Part shown: in pieces, positions 16,690 through 26,460 of the stretch
How positions within the stretch are numbered: the stretch's first letter is position 1
Layout: each line of letters opens with the position of its first letter
Origin: UBA7672 sp040398425
GTDB taxonomy: Bacteria > Pseudomonadota > Alphaproteobacteria > Caulobacterales > Hyphomonadaceae
Length of the DNA stretch: 64,000 nucleotides
NCBI GenBank assembly: GCA_040398425.1
Contig: JBBATZ010000002.1
Location: forward strand, 1-64,000
Direction: 5' to 3'
Notes under the pieces: generated by a model
Told to the model about the DNA's origin: nothing
Database searches by the model: none
The model's input: only the letters and a program-made list of their open reading frames with translations
Position numbers and translations under genes: made by a program

Positions 16690-17436
16690 ATGGCCAAACC
16701 CACACAGCCCAATATCCGGAACAGGTTGCTTGCCGCGTTGGCGCCAGCCGAGTTCGCGGCTGTGGCGCCGATGCTGACGCAAGTCACCTTGCAGCTCGGT
16801 CAGCCCATCCACCGCGCCGGCGATGGCATCGAAGACGTCTTCTTCCCGGAGACCGGGTTCATATCCGCGTTGGCTGTGCTCTCCGATGGCTATCACCTAG
16901 AGATCGGATTGATCGGCGCCGAGGGCGTCGCTGGCGTTTCGGCAATTCTCGGCTCGGATACGTCCTACAGCGAAGCCATGTGTCAGACGGGTGGCGTCGC
17001 ATGGAAGATGGCGACCGCGAACCTCCGGAAGGCGGCCGCCGAACAGCCGCACTTTCGCGAGCTGTTGCTGAAATATGTGGAAGTTTTCCACATTCAGGTT
17101 GCGCAGACGGCGGCCTGCAATGCTCACCACGAGCTGGGCCAGCGTCTGGCCCGCTGGCTGCTCGGCGCGCACGACCGCAGCGGCGTTGTGGAGCTGTCGC
17201 TGACGCAGGACCTGATCGCCATCATGCTAGGTGTGCGCCGGTCTACGGTCAGTGTCGCCGCCGCCCAGCTCCAGAAGGCCGGCATCATCCGATACCAGCA
17301 CGGGCTTATCACCATCGTCGACCGGATCGGGCTCGAGAACGCGGCGTGCGAATGTTATGAATCAGTCGCTGGCGAATATCGCCGTCTTTTCGGGGAACAT
17401 CCGAAAGACCTGCCGAAAGCGCCTACGGCAGCCTGA
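16690..17436 (+). CDS. Crp/Fnr family transcriptional regulator
   Basis: A 248-residue protein with a cyclic-nucleotide-binding-type beta-roll (about 20-140) and a C-terminal winged HTH whose recognition helix is in LGVRRSTVSVAAAQLQKAGII. The N-terminal part lacks an Fnr-type cysteine cluster, so it is unlikely to be an oxygen-sensing iron-sulphur protein. This Crp subgroup, with DVFFPETGFIS and an HIQVAQTAACNAHHE linker, is common in alphaproteobacteria, often with unknown ligand. ATG 16690 begins the conserved part, and a GGAA lies upstream. Confidence 0.85.
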   Translation: MAKPTQPNIRNRLLAALAPAEFAAVAPMLTQVTLQLGQPIHRAGDGIEDVFFPETGFISALAVLSDGYHLEIGLIGAEGVAGVSAILGSDTSYSEAMCQTGGVAWKMATANLRKAAAEQPHFRELLLKYVEVFHIQVAQTAACNAHHELGQRLARWLLGAHDRSGVVELSLTQDLIAIMLGVRRSTVSVAAAQLQKAGIIRYQHGLITIVDRIGLENAACECYESVAGEYRRLFGEHPKDLPKAPTAA

Positions 17437-17473
17437 CGGCCGCAGTGTCAGCCATAACGTGAGGCGAGAAGGC

Positions 17474-17548
17474 TGGTGGGCGGTACAGGGATCGAACCTG
17501 TGACCCCTACCATGTCAAGGTAGTGCTCTACCGCTGAGCTAACCGCCC
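17474..17548 (-). tRNA. tRNA-Val (GAC)
   Basis: The minus strand folds as a full cloverleaf: acceptor GGGCGGT/ACCGCCC, D-arm GCTC/GAGC, anticodon stem CTACC/GGTAG with loop TTGACAT giving anticodon GAC, and T-arm CAGG-TTCGATC-CCTG, then A and an encoded CCA. 75 nt including CCA. Confidence 0.95.
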
Positions 17549-17589
17549 AATCCAGCCGTCGAACCCCGAGGTCATGGGGCAAGGGGGGC

Positions 17590-17618
17590 TTATTGCCTCG
17601 CGCGCTGCCGGGCGTCAA
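17590..17618 (-). promoter_or_regulatory. Promoter of tRNA-Val
   Basis: On the minus strand TTGACG (17618-17613) and CAATAA (17595-17590) are 17 bases apart, about 40 bases upstream of the mature tRNA 5' end. This is a strong housekeeping promoter match. It lies in the gap between the tRNA and the YcaQ-family gene. Confidence 0.6.
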
Positions 17619-17637
17619 TGGCGTGTGTTTGTCCGGT

Positions 17638-18738
<1,101 letters not shown>

Positions 18739-18788
18739 GGTGCGCCGACCTTAGACGATTCTTGCGCCGGTGCGACCCGCGATCCGGC

Positions 18789-20678
18789 TCAGGTGCTCGC
18801 GGCCTGCGGCGGCTGCAGGACGGGCGGCGGCGCCAGCGGCTGGCGCGTGACCTCGGCAACCGGCCAGGCAAAGCGTCCGGCAGCGCGGCGGTGTGCGCGC
18901 ACGATAGCGGGCGGATACATGTCCTCCGGCGTCGCCAGCGTCCGCCATAGCACGCTGCGGCGGCGCGGCGCATGCGCGAGCCAGGCGGCGATCGGGGCTG
19001 CGCACACAAGGCTGGCCGCGACCGGCAGCGTCCAGGCCACAAAGCCCGTATTGACCAGCATCGTGCAGCAAAGGACGAGACCGCAGGCGAGTTGCGTGTG
19101 ATAGTTTGCGCCTTCGGTGACCCTGGCTGCGACGCGCGCCTGTGGACGCCATCCAGCGTCACGTCCGAGGAAGGGCTCGATCACGGCGCGCGCCTGACTG
19201 ACCATCAGGATCGGAGCAATGGCGGCGGACACGGCAGTCTCGAGCACAAGACCCGCGAGGAAGGACGGATTGCGGCCCCAGCCGGGAAGGCGGCCGACGG
19301 CCCAGAGATAAAGGGCGAGCCATTTTGGCGACAGCACGATCAGGGCCGACAGAACCAGCAGCGACAGGTTCGATGACCCGCCACCGTGCACGTCGCCCGC
19401 GTCGAGCCACGCCTGCAGCGCGCCGACCAGGATCAGCGAGAACCACAACAGCGCAGAGCCATAGCCCATGATGCCCGCCACGATGTGCACACGGCTGACG
19501 GGATCGAGCCCGCGCGCACCGATCAGCTTCATGTGCTGCAGGTTGCCCTGCGCCCAGCGGCGGTCGCGCGTGGAGATGTCGTCCATCGTCGGCGGCGATT
19601 CCTCGTAACTGCCGCTGATCTCCGGCGCTATCTCGACACGCCAGCCGGCGCGACGCAGCAGGGCGGCCTCGACGAAGTCGTGGCTGAGGATGTGGCCAGC
19701 CAGCGGGCCGCGTCCCGGAAGCACGGGAAGGCCGGCATTCGCTGCAAACGCCTTGACGCGGATGATCGCATTGTGGCCCCAGAAATTGCCGGCGCCGCCC
19801 GACCACCAGGCAAGGCCTGCGCCGAACATCTGGCCGTAGGCGCGCATTGCGAACTGTTGGGAGCGCGCGATCATGGTCTGCGCGTTGACGATCATCGGCA
19901 CGGTCTGGATCAACGCGGTGCACGGGCGCACGTCCATCCGGCGCACCAGTTCCATCATCGCTTCGGCCGACATCAGGCTGTCGGCGTCGAGCACGGTCAT
20001 GTAGTCGTAGCGGCCGCCCCAGCGGCGCACGAAATCCGCGATGTTGCCGGCCTTGCGGCCATGGTTGGCCATGCGGCGCCGATAGAAGATGGCCGCTTCC
20101 GGTCGTGAGTCTCGCAGGCGCGCGATCGCCGCTTCTTCTTCACGGGCGAGGACTGCATCGTTGGTGTCGCTGAGGAAGAAAATCTCGAAGGCGCTGGCGG
20201 CCCCCGACTGGACGAGCGCGTCGTGCATCGCCTGCGCGGCGGCAGTTACGCGGACGGTATCCTCGTTGCGGATCGGGAAGACGATGGCGGTGAGGCTGGT
20301 GGTGTCGAGGCGGGTGTTGCGCTGGGGCGCGACGGGCTCACGCGCGGCCAGCAGCACCGCGCCCGCGATTGCAGTGGCGGCGGCAATCGTGATCCACGCG
20401 ATGTTGGCCGTCAGAAGCACCAGCGCAATCACGTCGATAAGCGTCACGCCATCGCGCGACATCGATTGCCAGGCGAGACCTGCAGCCAGAGCGGTGACAG
20501 CCAGCGCCGGCACAAGCAGGGCGAAAAACCGCCAGCGTCCGTCGCTCTCCGGTCCAGCCGACGCGCCAACGCCGTCGATGCCCTGTTGCGGCATCGGCAA
20601 AGGAGATTCGGGGGGGGCGCCCAGGGGGGCGTCCTCAAGATCAGGAGCGTAAACCTGTGGGGCGGGATCGTGCGTCAT
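18789..20678 (-). CDS. opgH: Glucans biosynthesis glucosyltransferase MdoH/OpgH
   Basis: A 629-residue polytopic membrane glycosyltransferase (GT2). The cytoplasmic catalytic region has FPIRNED, the DADS motif in VLDADSLM and the RDRRWAQGNLQH box (Q/RxxRW type), flanked by clusters of membrane helices. OpgH polymerises the beta-1,2-glucan backbone of osmoregulated periplasmic glucans from UDP-glucose and exports it. I chose the ATG at 20678 because it overlaps the opgG stop as ATGA; the earlier GTG-like and ATG codons overlap more. It is somewhat shorter than the enterobacterial protein (about 850 residues), as is common in alphaproteobacteria. Confidence 0.9.
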   Translation of the reverse strand: MTHDPAPQVYAPDLEDAPLGAPPESPLPMPQQGIDGVGASAGPESDGRWRFFALLVPALAVTALAAGLAWQSMSRDGVTLIDVIALVLLTANIAWITIAAATAIAGAVLLAAREPVAPQRNTRLDTTSLTAIVFPIRNEDTVRVTAAAQAMHDALVQSGAASAFEIFFLSDTNDAVLAREEEAAIARLRDSRPEAAIFYRRRMANHGRKAGNIADFVRRWGGRYDYMTVLDADSLMSAEAMMELVRRMDVRPCTALIQTVPMIVNAQTMIARSQQFAMRAYGQMFGAGLAWWSGGAGNFWGHNAIIRVKAFAANAGLPVLPGRGPLAGHILSHDFVEAALLRRAGWRVEIAPEISGSYEESPPTMDDISTRDRRWAQGNLQHMKLIGARGLDPVSRVHIVAGIMGYGSALLWFSLILVGALQAWLDAGDVHGGGSSNLSLLVLSALIVLSPKWLALYLWAVGRLPGWGRNPSFLAGLVLETAVSAAIAPILMVSQARAVIEPFLGRDAGWRPQARVAARVTEGANYHTQLACGLVLCCTMLVNTGFVAWTLPVAASLVCAAPIAAWLAHAPRRRSVLWRTLATPEDMYPPAIVRAHRRAAGRFAWPVAEVTRQPLAPPPVLQPPQAAST

Positions 20679-22204
20679 TCTGGCGTCCATCGGAACAACC
20701 ACGTTTCTGTCTGCTGGGAGGTTTCACTGCCCATGGGGGCATGGGTCAGCGCGGCATGGAGTTCGACAACGCTTGCAGCGCCTGGTTCGAGATCGAAGCG
20801 AAGACGCGCGCGGCGCTCGCCGTCGCGCGCAACGCGAATGTTGGAAAGTTTGCCGCCGGCGCTCCACACGTCAGGTTTTAGTGCGCCAGGCGGGAGGGGG
20901 GCATCGGCTTCAAAGGTGAGGTCGAAGCGGCGCACCCGATCTGTTTCAGGCGCGGGGCCGACTTCGGTGGCGACGACGCGGGCAAGGCGGGTCGACGCCA
21001 GCGCATCCGACCAGTGCAGGCGGTATGCAAAGCTGTAGGTTCCGCCCGCGAGCCAGACTTGGGCCGGACGCCAGAAGGCGGCGACATTGTCGGCGTATTC
21101 GTTGGCAGTCGGGATTTCGAGCAGCCGGATTTCGCCCTCGCCCCAATCGCCGACAGGTTCGATCACTACGCTCGGGCGATGCTCGTACTTGGCCTCGCCA
21201 TCGGCATACGCGGCCGGATCGCGCTGGCGCTGTTCGAAGCCGAAGCGCGCGGGCGTGCCGGCAAAAGCCGACCCCTGCAGGTGCGCCGGGTTGGCCAGCG
21301 GCCGCCAGATCGCCTCGCCGGACTCCGAGATGATCGACAGTCCATCGCTGTCATGAACTTCCGTCCGCTTGTCTGTGCTGACGCGGGGGTCGGCAGGGCC
21401 GTGCAGGTACATGCTGGACAGGGGAGCGACGCCAGCCTCGGGAAGGTCGACACGCGGATGAACCTCAGCCGCAACGTCGATGATGGCGTCGCTCCCGGGG
21501 CGAAGCGCAAAGCGGTAGGCCGCTGCTGCGCTTGGCGAGTCTGAAAGAGCGACAAACCGGAGGGTGTCGTCGTTCGCTTCAGGCTCCAGTACCCAGAAAT
21601 CAGTAAAGCGCGGGAACTCCTCCCCGGCAGGCGATCCCGTCCCGATCGCGAGCGCGCGGGCGGAGACGCCATAGACCTGTCCCTGTCCGACAGCGCGGAA
21701 ATAGACCCCGCCCTGGAACACCGCGAATTCGTAGCCGTCCCCCGCAATGCCGGGCCTGGTGATGGCGCGCCACCCCGATGCGCCGAGCGCGTGGCGGTCA
21801 CCATCCGTGGCCGCGGGGTAGTCCACGAAATCGACCGCGTCGGGTAAGTCGAGTTTTGCCGTCAGGCCGTTGCGATGGACGACATGGATCGCGACCGTAT
21901 CCGGGTAGAGCCACCCACGCGGCAGCGGCAGCAGGCCGAACGGATTCCCCGCCCTTCCCCATAGCGTGCGGTCGGGGCGCGGCCGCAGCTTGCGGTAGCC
22001 GTCATAGTCGGCGGCCTGGAATGCTGCGGGAAGTGCGGCGGGAGACGCGGAATACGTCGCCCCCGCGAGAGTTTTTGCGCGCTGGGAGGCTTCAGCGAAA
22101 GCTGTGTCGAGCGCGCGCGAGGAATCCGCGGCGGCGGGAAGTGCGCCGACGGTCAAGGTCGCTGCGATGAGTGAGAGAGCGAGGCCCCCCCGCAGGAAAC
22201 GCAT
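20675..22204 (-). CDS. opgG: Glucan biosynthesis protein G (OpgG/MdoG), periplasmic
   Basis: A 509-residue exported protein with a cleavable signal peptide (cleavage expected after ALPAAA, near residue 26). The body matches OpgG: FDGYRKLRPRP-like opening (YDGYRKLRPRPDRTLWG), FPRFTDFWVLEP, YAYRLHW-type motif (FAYRLHWSD), and a final immunoglobulin-like domain. OpgG is required in the periplasm for branching or release of the glucan made by OpgH. It is the first gene of the opgGH pair, with a 4-base overlap into opgH. The 311-base gap upstream (22205-22515) holds a hairpin near 22279-22305 and the terminator at 22463-22491; no gene is seen there. Confidence 0.92.
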   Translation of the reverse strand: MRFLRGGLALSLIAATLTVGALPAAADSSRALDTAFAEASQRAKTLAGATYSASPAALPAAFQAADYDGYRKLRPRPDRTLWGRAGNPFGLLPLPRGWLYPDTVAIHVVHRNGLTAKLDLPDAVDFVDYPAATDGDRHALGASGWRAITRPGIAGDGYEFAVFQGGVYFRAVGQGQVYGVSARALAIGTGSPAGEEFPRFTDFWVLEPEANDDTLRFVALSDSPSAAAAYRFALRPGSDAIIDVAAEVHPRVDLPEAGVAPLSSMYLHGPADPRVSTDKRTEVHDSDGLSIISESGEAIWRPLANPAHLQGSAFAGTPARFGFEQRQRDPAAYADGEAKYEHRPSVVIEPVGDWGEGEIRLLEIPTANEYADNVAAFWRPAQVWLAGGTYSFAYRLHWSDALASTRLARVVATEVGPAPETDRVRRFDLTFEADAPLPPGALKPDVWSAGGKLSNIRVARDGERRARLRFDLEPGAASVVELHAALTHAPMGSETSQQTETWLFRWTPE

Positions 22205-22462
22205 GTGTGCACCCGTTGCGCGGGGGACGGAATGTCCGGCCGCGATCTTCCTGGATGCCCGTTTGAAGCGTTTTCCTTATGCCGCCCTCGCGCGATGGCC
22301 GGGCGGCTTATTTCCACACGGCTCTAGTGTGGTTTCGCTGCGTCCGCCTTACGCATCTGCGCAAAAAGGCCAATCTTTCCTAGATTTAATCATGGGGGAT
22401 GGATAACGGGGCGTGCGCAAAGCCGGCTGCCGCTGGAATGAGCGTTCGTCAGGCCGAACGCA

Positions 22463-22491
22463 GAAAGGCCGGAGCGAGGCTCCGGCCTTTC
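22463..22491 (-). terminator. Intrinsic terminator after the PHM-like gene
   Basis: A perfect 13-bp stem (GAAAGGCCGGAGC with its complement, 3-base loop) lies 25 bases beyond the stop of the copper/haem protein gene on the minus strand. The arm end supplies TTTC followed by TGCG. The A/T-flanked stem could also work on the plus strand. Confidence 0.7.
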
Positions 22492-22515
22492 CAGTATCGT
22501 AAGTCGAAACCCGAC

Positions 22516-24471
22516 CTAGAGGTCGATGTCGGCGTCGCGCGGCATGCGCATGCCGCCGCCGGCCGCCTTCATCTCTTTCGCGTCGAGCGCACCGGAATGG
22601 TCAGCGTCGAGATCTTTGAAGCGCGGCTTCAGGGACGCCATCATGCCCTTGAGTTCGCTCTCCTGGATCAGGCCATCGACGTTGTCATCGATCATGCCGA
22701 TCGACATCGACGACATCAGTTGCGACTGCAGGTCGTTACGGATGTTCGATACGGTCTCGTCAGCCCAGCGATAGTTGACGCGGAAGTACATCATCTCTTC
22801 GTGGGTCTGCTCGCCCCACGTGATGTCGCGTGTCGGGTCCGGGTTGGCGCGGTTGTTGTTCGAGTTGTCATAGACCCACTTGGCGACGAGCTTGGTGCCT
22901 TTCTTGATCAGGATCGGCTCTTTCGGATCGTAGTCGCGCTGCCAGTTGAAGTCGTACTTCGGCAGGCTGAGAAGCAATGTTTCCTTGCCGTCCGGCGTAA
23001 CCGTCTTCAGCTCGACGCTGTAGCCGCGATAATGCGAGTGCGGGTACAGGGTGTAAACATACGCGTCGGCCGGGAAGGTCTGGTACGATGTCTCCTCATG
23101 GCGCGCAGCGCCAGCCGGGATCTTCAGGCCGAAATCGCCGATCACGGTCGAGCGCTTGATGAACTCGGGCGCGGTCTTCAGCGTGTAGAAGCCGATCTCG
23201 GTGCGGTCCGTCGCGGCTTTCCCCGTGGTGGTATAATGCATCTGGAACGCAAGCTTCCCGCCAGCAGGAACCGGAGCGCCGGCACCTTCCGCGATCATCT
23301 GGGCTTCAGCGCCCGGCGTGTAGGAGCCAACCGACCCGCCCGGGATTTTCGATTTCGGCAGTTTCGGGTCGGCCATATGGTTCGACACGACGTGGTGCAG
23401 CACCGCGCGGTCGCCTGGCTTGATCGAGATCGCGCGCAGCCAGGTGTCTTCCTTGAACGGATTGTCGACGCGCATGTTCTGATACTCGACGATGCCCGAG
23501 GCGGGAACGTCGAAGGCCGGCAGGTTGACGATCACGTCGGGCTTGCCGAGGTAGGTGGGCCATTCGGGGGCTTCACCGGCTTCTTCTTTGAGGACGTCGC
23601 GGCCCGTGCCGCGCGGCGCGCCAGCTTCGATCCAGTGGATCAGGGTCTTGGTCTGGACAGCCGTCATGCCCTGGTCGTTCTTGAACGAGCCGATATGCGG
23701 GTCGGCGAAGTAGGGCGGCATGCGCTCCGAACGAACCGACTCGCGGATCATCGGGGCCATGGCTTTCACGACCTCGAAGCTGTCCATCGCGAAGGGGGCA
23801 ATACCGCCCTTCTGGTGGCAGGTGACGCACTTGGCCTGGAGCAGCGGAGCGACGTCGTTCGTGTAAGAGATGTTGGCGTGCTCGACCGCTTTGCCGCGCT
23901 CGGCAAACGCGATCTGCGCGCCGGTTTTCACTTCGATGCGCGGATTGGCGACGGCCTTGCCCGACAACACGGCGTCGAGCGCCTGTGCGGTGTTGGCGAG
24001 GGGGCCGTGATAGGCGATGCGGAAGCCGGACTTCGGGTCGACAACGAACACTTCGCCTTCGCGCTGCACGCCCAGCGATTCACCAACCAGCTGCATCTCG
24101 TCGATCAGGACCGGGATGTCATAGCCTTGCTTCTTCACTTCGAGGGCCGCGGCGTCGCGCGAGTCCTTCGAGTTGATCATGTAGAACAGCACGCCCTTGT
24201 CCGGGTAGGACGCCTTGATTTTTTCAAGCTGGGCAGCGGCTTTGCGCGAGCCCTCAGAGCCATTGATCTGGCTCATCAGCACGATGGCCTTTGCGTCCTT
24301 GAAGTAGTGCAGCTCGTGCGCCAGCCGCGTGGTGTCCGTGAGCTGGAAGTTATCGGCGCGTTCCGGGGTGGAGATGGTGGTGGTGGGGGCGGCGGAGGCG
24401 GTGACGCCGACGAGGGCGACTGCACCGACGATCGCGGCAGCCATGGTGGATGCAAGCAAGGCATATTTCAT
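22516..24471 (-). CDS. Secreted redoxin - cytochrome c - PHM-like copper monooxygenase - EF-hand protein
   Basis: 651 residues with a signal peptide (about 1-28). Residues 39-170 look like a thioredoxin/AhpC fold but without the CxxC. CVTCH at 215-219 is a c-type haem site in a cytochrome-like stretch. Residues 320-575 match copper type II ascorbate-dependent monooxygenases: HH at 359-360, H412, HSH at 478-480 and M560/M561 correspond to the six copper ligands of peptidylglycine monooxygenase. Residues 594-635 hold two EF-hand-like loops. It should be periplasmic or exported; the oxidised substrate is unknown. A strong terminator follows. Confidence 0.8.
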   Translation of the reverse strand: MKYALLASTMAAAIVGAVALVGVTASAAPTTTISTPERADNFQLTDTTRLAHELHYFKDAKAIVLMSQINGSEGSRKAAAQLEKIKASYPDKGVLFYMINSKDSRDAAALEVKKQGYDIPVLIDEMQLVGESLGVQREGEVFVVDPKSGFRIAYHGPLANTAQALDAVLSGKAVANPRIEVKTGAQIAFAERGKAVEHANISYTNDVAPLLQAKCVTCHQKGGIAPFAMDSFEVVKAMAPMIRESVRSERMPPYFADPHIGSFKNDQGMTAVQTKTLIHWIEAGAPRGTGRDVLKEEAGEAPEWPTYLGKPDVIVNLPAFDVPASGIVEYQNMRVDNPFKEDTWLRAISIKPGDRAVLHHVVSNHMADPKLPKSKIPGGSVGSYTPGAEAQMIAEGAGAPVPAGGKLAFQMHYTTTGKAATDRTEIGFYTLKTAPEFIKRSTVIGDFGLKIPAGAARHEETSYQTFPADAYVYTLYPHSHYRGYSVELKTVTPDGKETLLLSLPKYDFNWQRDYDPKEPILIKKGTKLVAKWVYDNSNNNRANPDPTRDITWGEQTHEEMMYFRVNYRWADETVSNIRNDLQSQLMSSMSIGMIDDNVDGLIQESELKGMMASLKPRFKDLDADHSGALDAKEMKAAGGGMRMPRDADIDL

Positions 24472-24686
24472 TGTGGTCTCCTGGGGAGGCGCGCAACTTG
24501 GCCATGTGAAGGGCCGGTATTGGGCAGTGTAATGGTTGTTACCACTATTCGTGTGGAAGCAGAAAACGTCTACGGTTTGAGCATGTTTCGTGATCGTTCC
24601 AGAGCCTGCTCAGGGTCACGTTCTCGCTAGTTTCCGCTGGGTCATTTGGGCGTGACTGTCGTTTCGGCCAGCTCCGAAAGTAGAAC

Positions 24687-24749
24687 GGGCGTCCCGCGCG
24701 ACACGGGACGCCCTTGACGCGGGTTCGGTCGTGGGGCGTCCGAACCCGC
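24687..24749 (-). terminator. Two tandem strong hairpins between the SDR and PHM-like genes
   Basis: Hairpin A (24687-24713) has a 10-bp GGGCGTCCCG/CGGGACGCCC stem and hairpin B (24719-24749) a 10-bp GCGGGTTCGG/CCGAACCCGC stem. They lie in the 439-base gap 24472-24910, where I see no gene. They probably end the SDR transcript, but lack a good U-tract. The loop of B repeats GGGCGTCC from the 5' arm of A, so alternative pairing is possible. Confidence 0.45.
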
Positions 24750-24910
24750 CTCAATGATGTATTCGTCCGAAATGTATCAGTTCTTCAGAATGTTAAATGA
24801 GAGTCACCCTGGCCGCGAACCCTGGATATGCGTGCCACGCACACATATCGCGCATTCGCGCCAGATGTGACGACCGCATTCCCGGGATGATGGGCCGAAT
24901 GTCGGGACAA

Positions 24911-25834
24911 TCAGCCCTTCAGCTCGACGCCCAGCGCCTTTGCGGCGGCGGCGGCGAACTTTCCGGTCTGGCCGAAAGCGCCGTCCAGGGCGGCCTCACC
25001 CTCGGGGCTGGAAATCTTCGTCCAGTTGGCGGCAACGTCATCGACGGTGGCGTCGGCCCCGCCGAGGAACACCGCTGGCGTCTCGTAGATGTGGACGACC
25101 GAGAAGCAGCCCGCGCCCGCACCGAGAATGGTTTTCGACGGCGCGTTCTCGCTGACAAGAAAGAGCACGCCCGGCGTCACCAGTTCGGGGGCCATGAGGG
25201 CGGCGATCTGTTCGGGGAAGAGTCCGTCAAGCATGCGGGTGGCAGCGGTTGGGGCGAGGGTGTTGACGCGGATGTTGTTCTTCGCGCCTTCGTGGTGGAG
25301 CACGTTCATCAGGCCGATCATCGCGGATTTGGCCGCGCCATAGTTGGACTGGCCGAAGTTTCCATAGATGCCTGAGGCCGACGACGTCAGCATGATGCGG
25401 CCGTAATTCTGCTCGCGCATCGTATCCCACACAGCCTTGGTGCAGTTGGCCGAGCCGAACAGGTGGACGTCGACCACCTTCTTGAAGTCATCCATCGTCA
25501 TCTTGGCGAACGACTTGTCGCGCAGGATGCCGGCATTGTTGACCAGGATGTCGACGCGACCCCATTTGGCTTTCGCCTCGGCGACCATAGCCTCGACCTG
25601 GTCGAGCTTCGTGATGTCGGCGCCGTTGGAGATGGCCTCGCCGCCAGCCGCGCGTATTTCCGCAGCGACGGATTCAGCGGCCGAGATCGAGCCGCCCGTG
25701 CCATCGACCGCGCCGCCGAGATCGTTGACCACGACTTTGGCGCCGCGCGCCGCGAGCTGCAGGCAGTAGTTACGGCCGAGACCATTACCGCCGCCGGTGA
25801 CGATGGCGACACGGCCGTCAAAACGAATGCTCAT
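24911..25834 (-). CDS. SDR family (3R)-hydroxyacyl-CoA dehydrogenase-like oxidoreductase (MFE-2/HSD17B4 type)
   Basis: A 307-residue classical short-chain dehydrogenase with cofactor motif TGGGNGLGR near 14-22, NNAG near 98, catalytic Ser in LTSSASG, and YGAAK as the Tyr-Lys pair. The long N-terminal VVVNDLGGAVDGTG and C-terminal extension match the dehydrogenase unit of peroxisomal multifunctional enzyme 2, which acts on 3R-hydroxyacyl-CoA. No hydratase gene is adjacent. The preference for NAD is inferred from the acidic VVNDLGG. It is divergent from the small exported protein gene. Confidence 0.82.
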   Translation of the reverse strand: MSIRFDGRVAIVTGGGNGLGRNYCLQLAARGAKVVVNDLGGAVDGTGGSISAAESVAAEIRAAGGEAISNGADITKLDQVEAMVAEAKAKWGRVDILVNNAGILRDKSFAKMTMDDFKKVVDVHLFGSANCTKAVWDTMREQNYGRIMLTSSASGIYGNFGQSNYGAAKSAMIGLMNVLHHEGAKNNIRVNTLAPTAATRMLDGLFPEQIAALMAPELVTPGVLFLVSENAPSKTILGAGAGCFSVVHIYETPAVFLGGADATVDDVAANWTKISSPEGEAALDGAFGQTGKFAAAAAKALGVELKG

Positions 25835-25965
25835 GGGGAGACCTCTGGCTACAGCGGAAACTTGCGGGCTGTTCCATTGCGCAAGAGCAGGCGGCGATCA
25901 AGCGGGCGAATTGTCTGCTGAGTGCGCTATCTTTGAAATCCCGGCGGAACTGCTATCGATGGCGC

Positions 25966-26457
25966 ATGAAACGCTTGTTCGCTGATCGCGCTTTTGGTCT
26001 CGCTGCCCTGTGGGTGTGTGGAGCGACGGCGGCATTCGCGCAGGAACCCGTGTCTCCAGCAATTTCTGCGATCCGCGCCCAACTCTACTATGACGAAACG
26101 GGCGCATTTTCTGACGACGTTCTCGCCCGCGGTGACCTTGCCCTGTGGAACACCGTCATTGGTGAGGGCGATGCAAGGCACGCATCGAATTCCACGCTGG
26201 TAACCGTCGAAGTCAGTGGGAAGAATGTCGCCGTTGGCGCAGTCGATGTCGAGGTCAAGGCGCTCGACGCCAAGGGGCGCGTGCTCGCGAAATCTTCTTC
26301 ATCAGTTGCGCTGTACGACGACAGGACAAAGTTCTACGCGCCGCTCTTCCTGCAGGACACCGGCTGTGCGGCTATCACGATTTCAGCCCGCCTCAAGGGG
26401 AAGGGGATCAAAGCCAAGTCGGTCACCAGGACGATTCCGTTCGCCTGTGGCGAGTAG
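25966..26457 (+). CDS. Hypothetical exported protein
   Basis: A 163-residue protein with a signal peptide cleaved after AAFA (about residue 26, before QEPVS). The mature part is beta-rich, with VTVEVSGKNVAVGAVDVEVKALD and two cysteines (GCAA and FACGE) that could form a disulphide. I do not recognise the family; the shape suggests a single Ig-like periplasmic domain. ATG 25966 was preferred because the signal peptide begins there. It is convergent with btuD, 3 bases apart. Confidence 0.65.
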   Translation: MKRLFADRAFGLAALWVCGATAAFAQEPVSPAISAIRAQLYYDETGAFSDDVLARGDLALWNTVIGEGDARHASNSTLVTVEVSGKNVAVGAVDVEVKALDAKGRVLAKSSSSVALYDDRTKFYAPLFLQDTGCAAITISARLKGKGIKAKSVTRTIPFACGE

Positions 26458-26460
26458 GAT

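Noticed and set aside
22399..24630. 743-codon open frame on the plus strand
   Set aside because: It is the antisense shadow of the copper/haem protein; its Arg/Val/His/Asp-rich composition has no domain, whereas the minus-strand frame has clear motifs.
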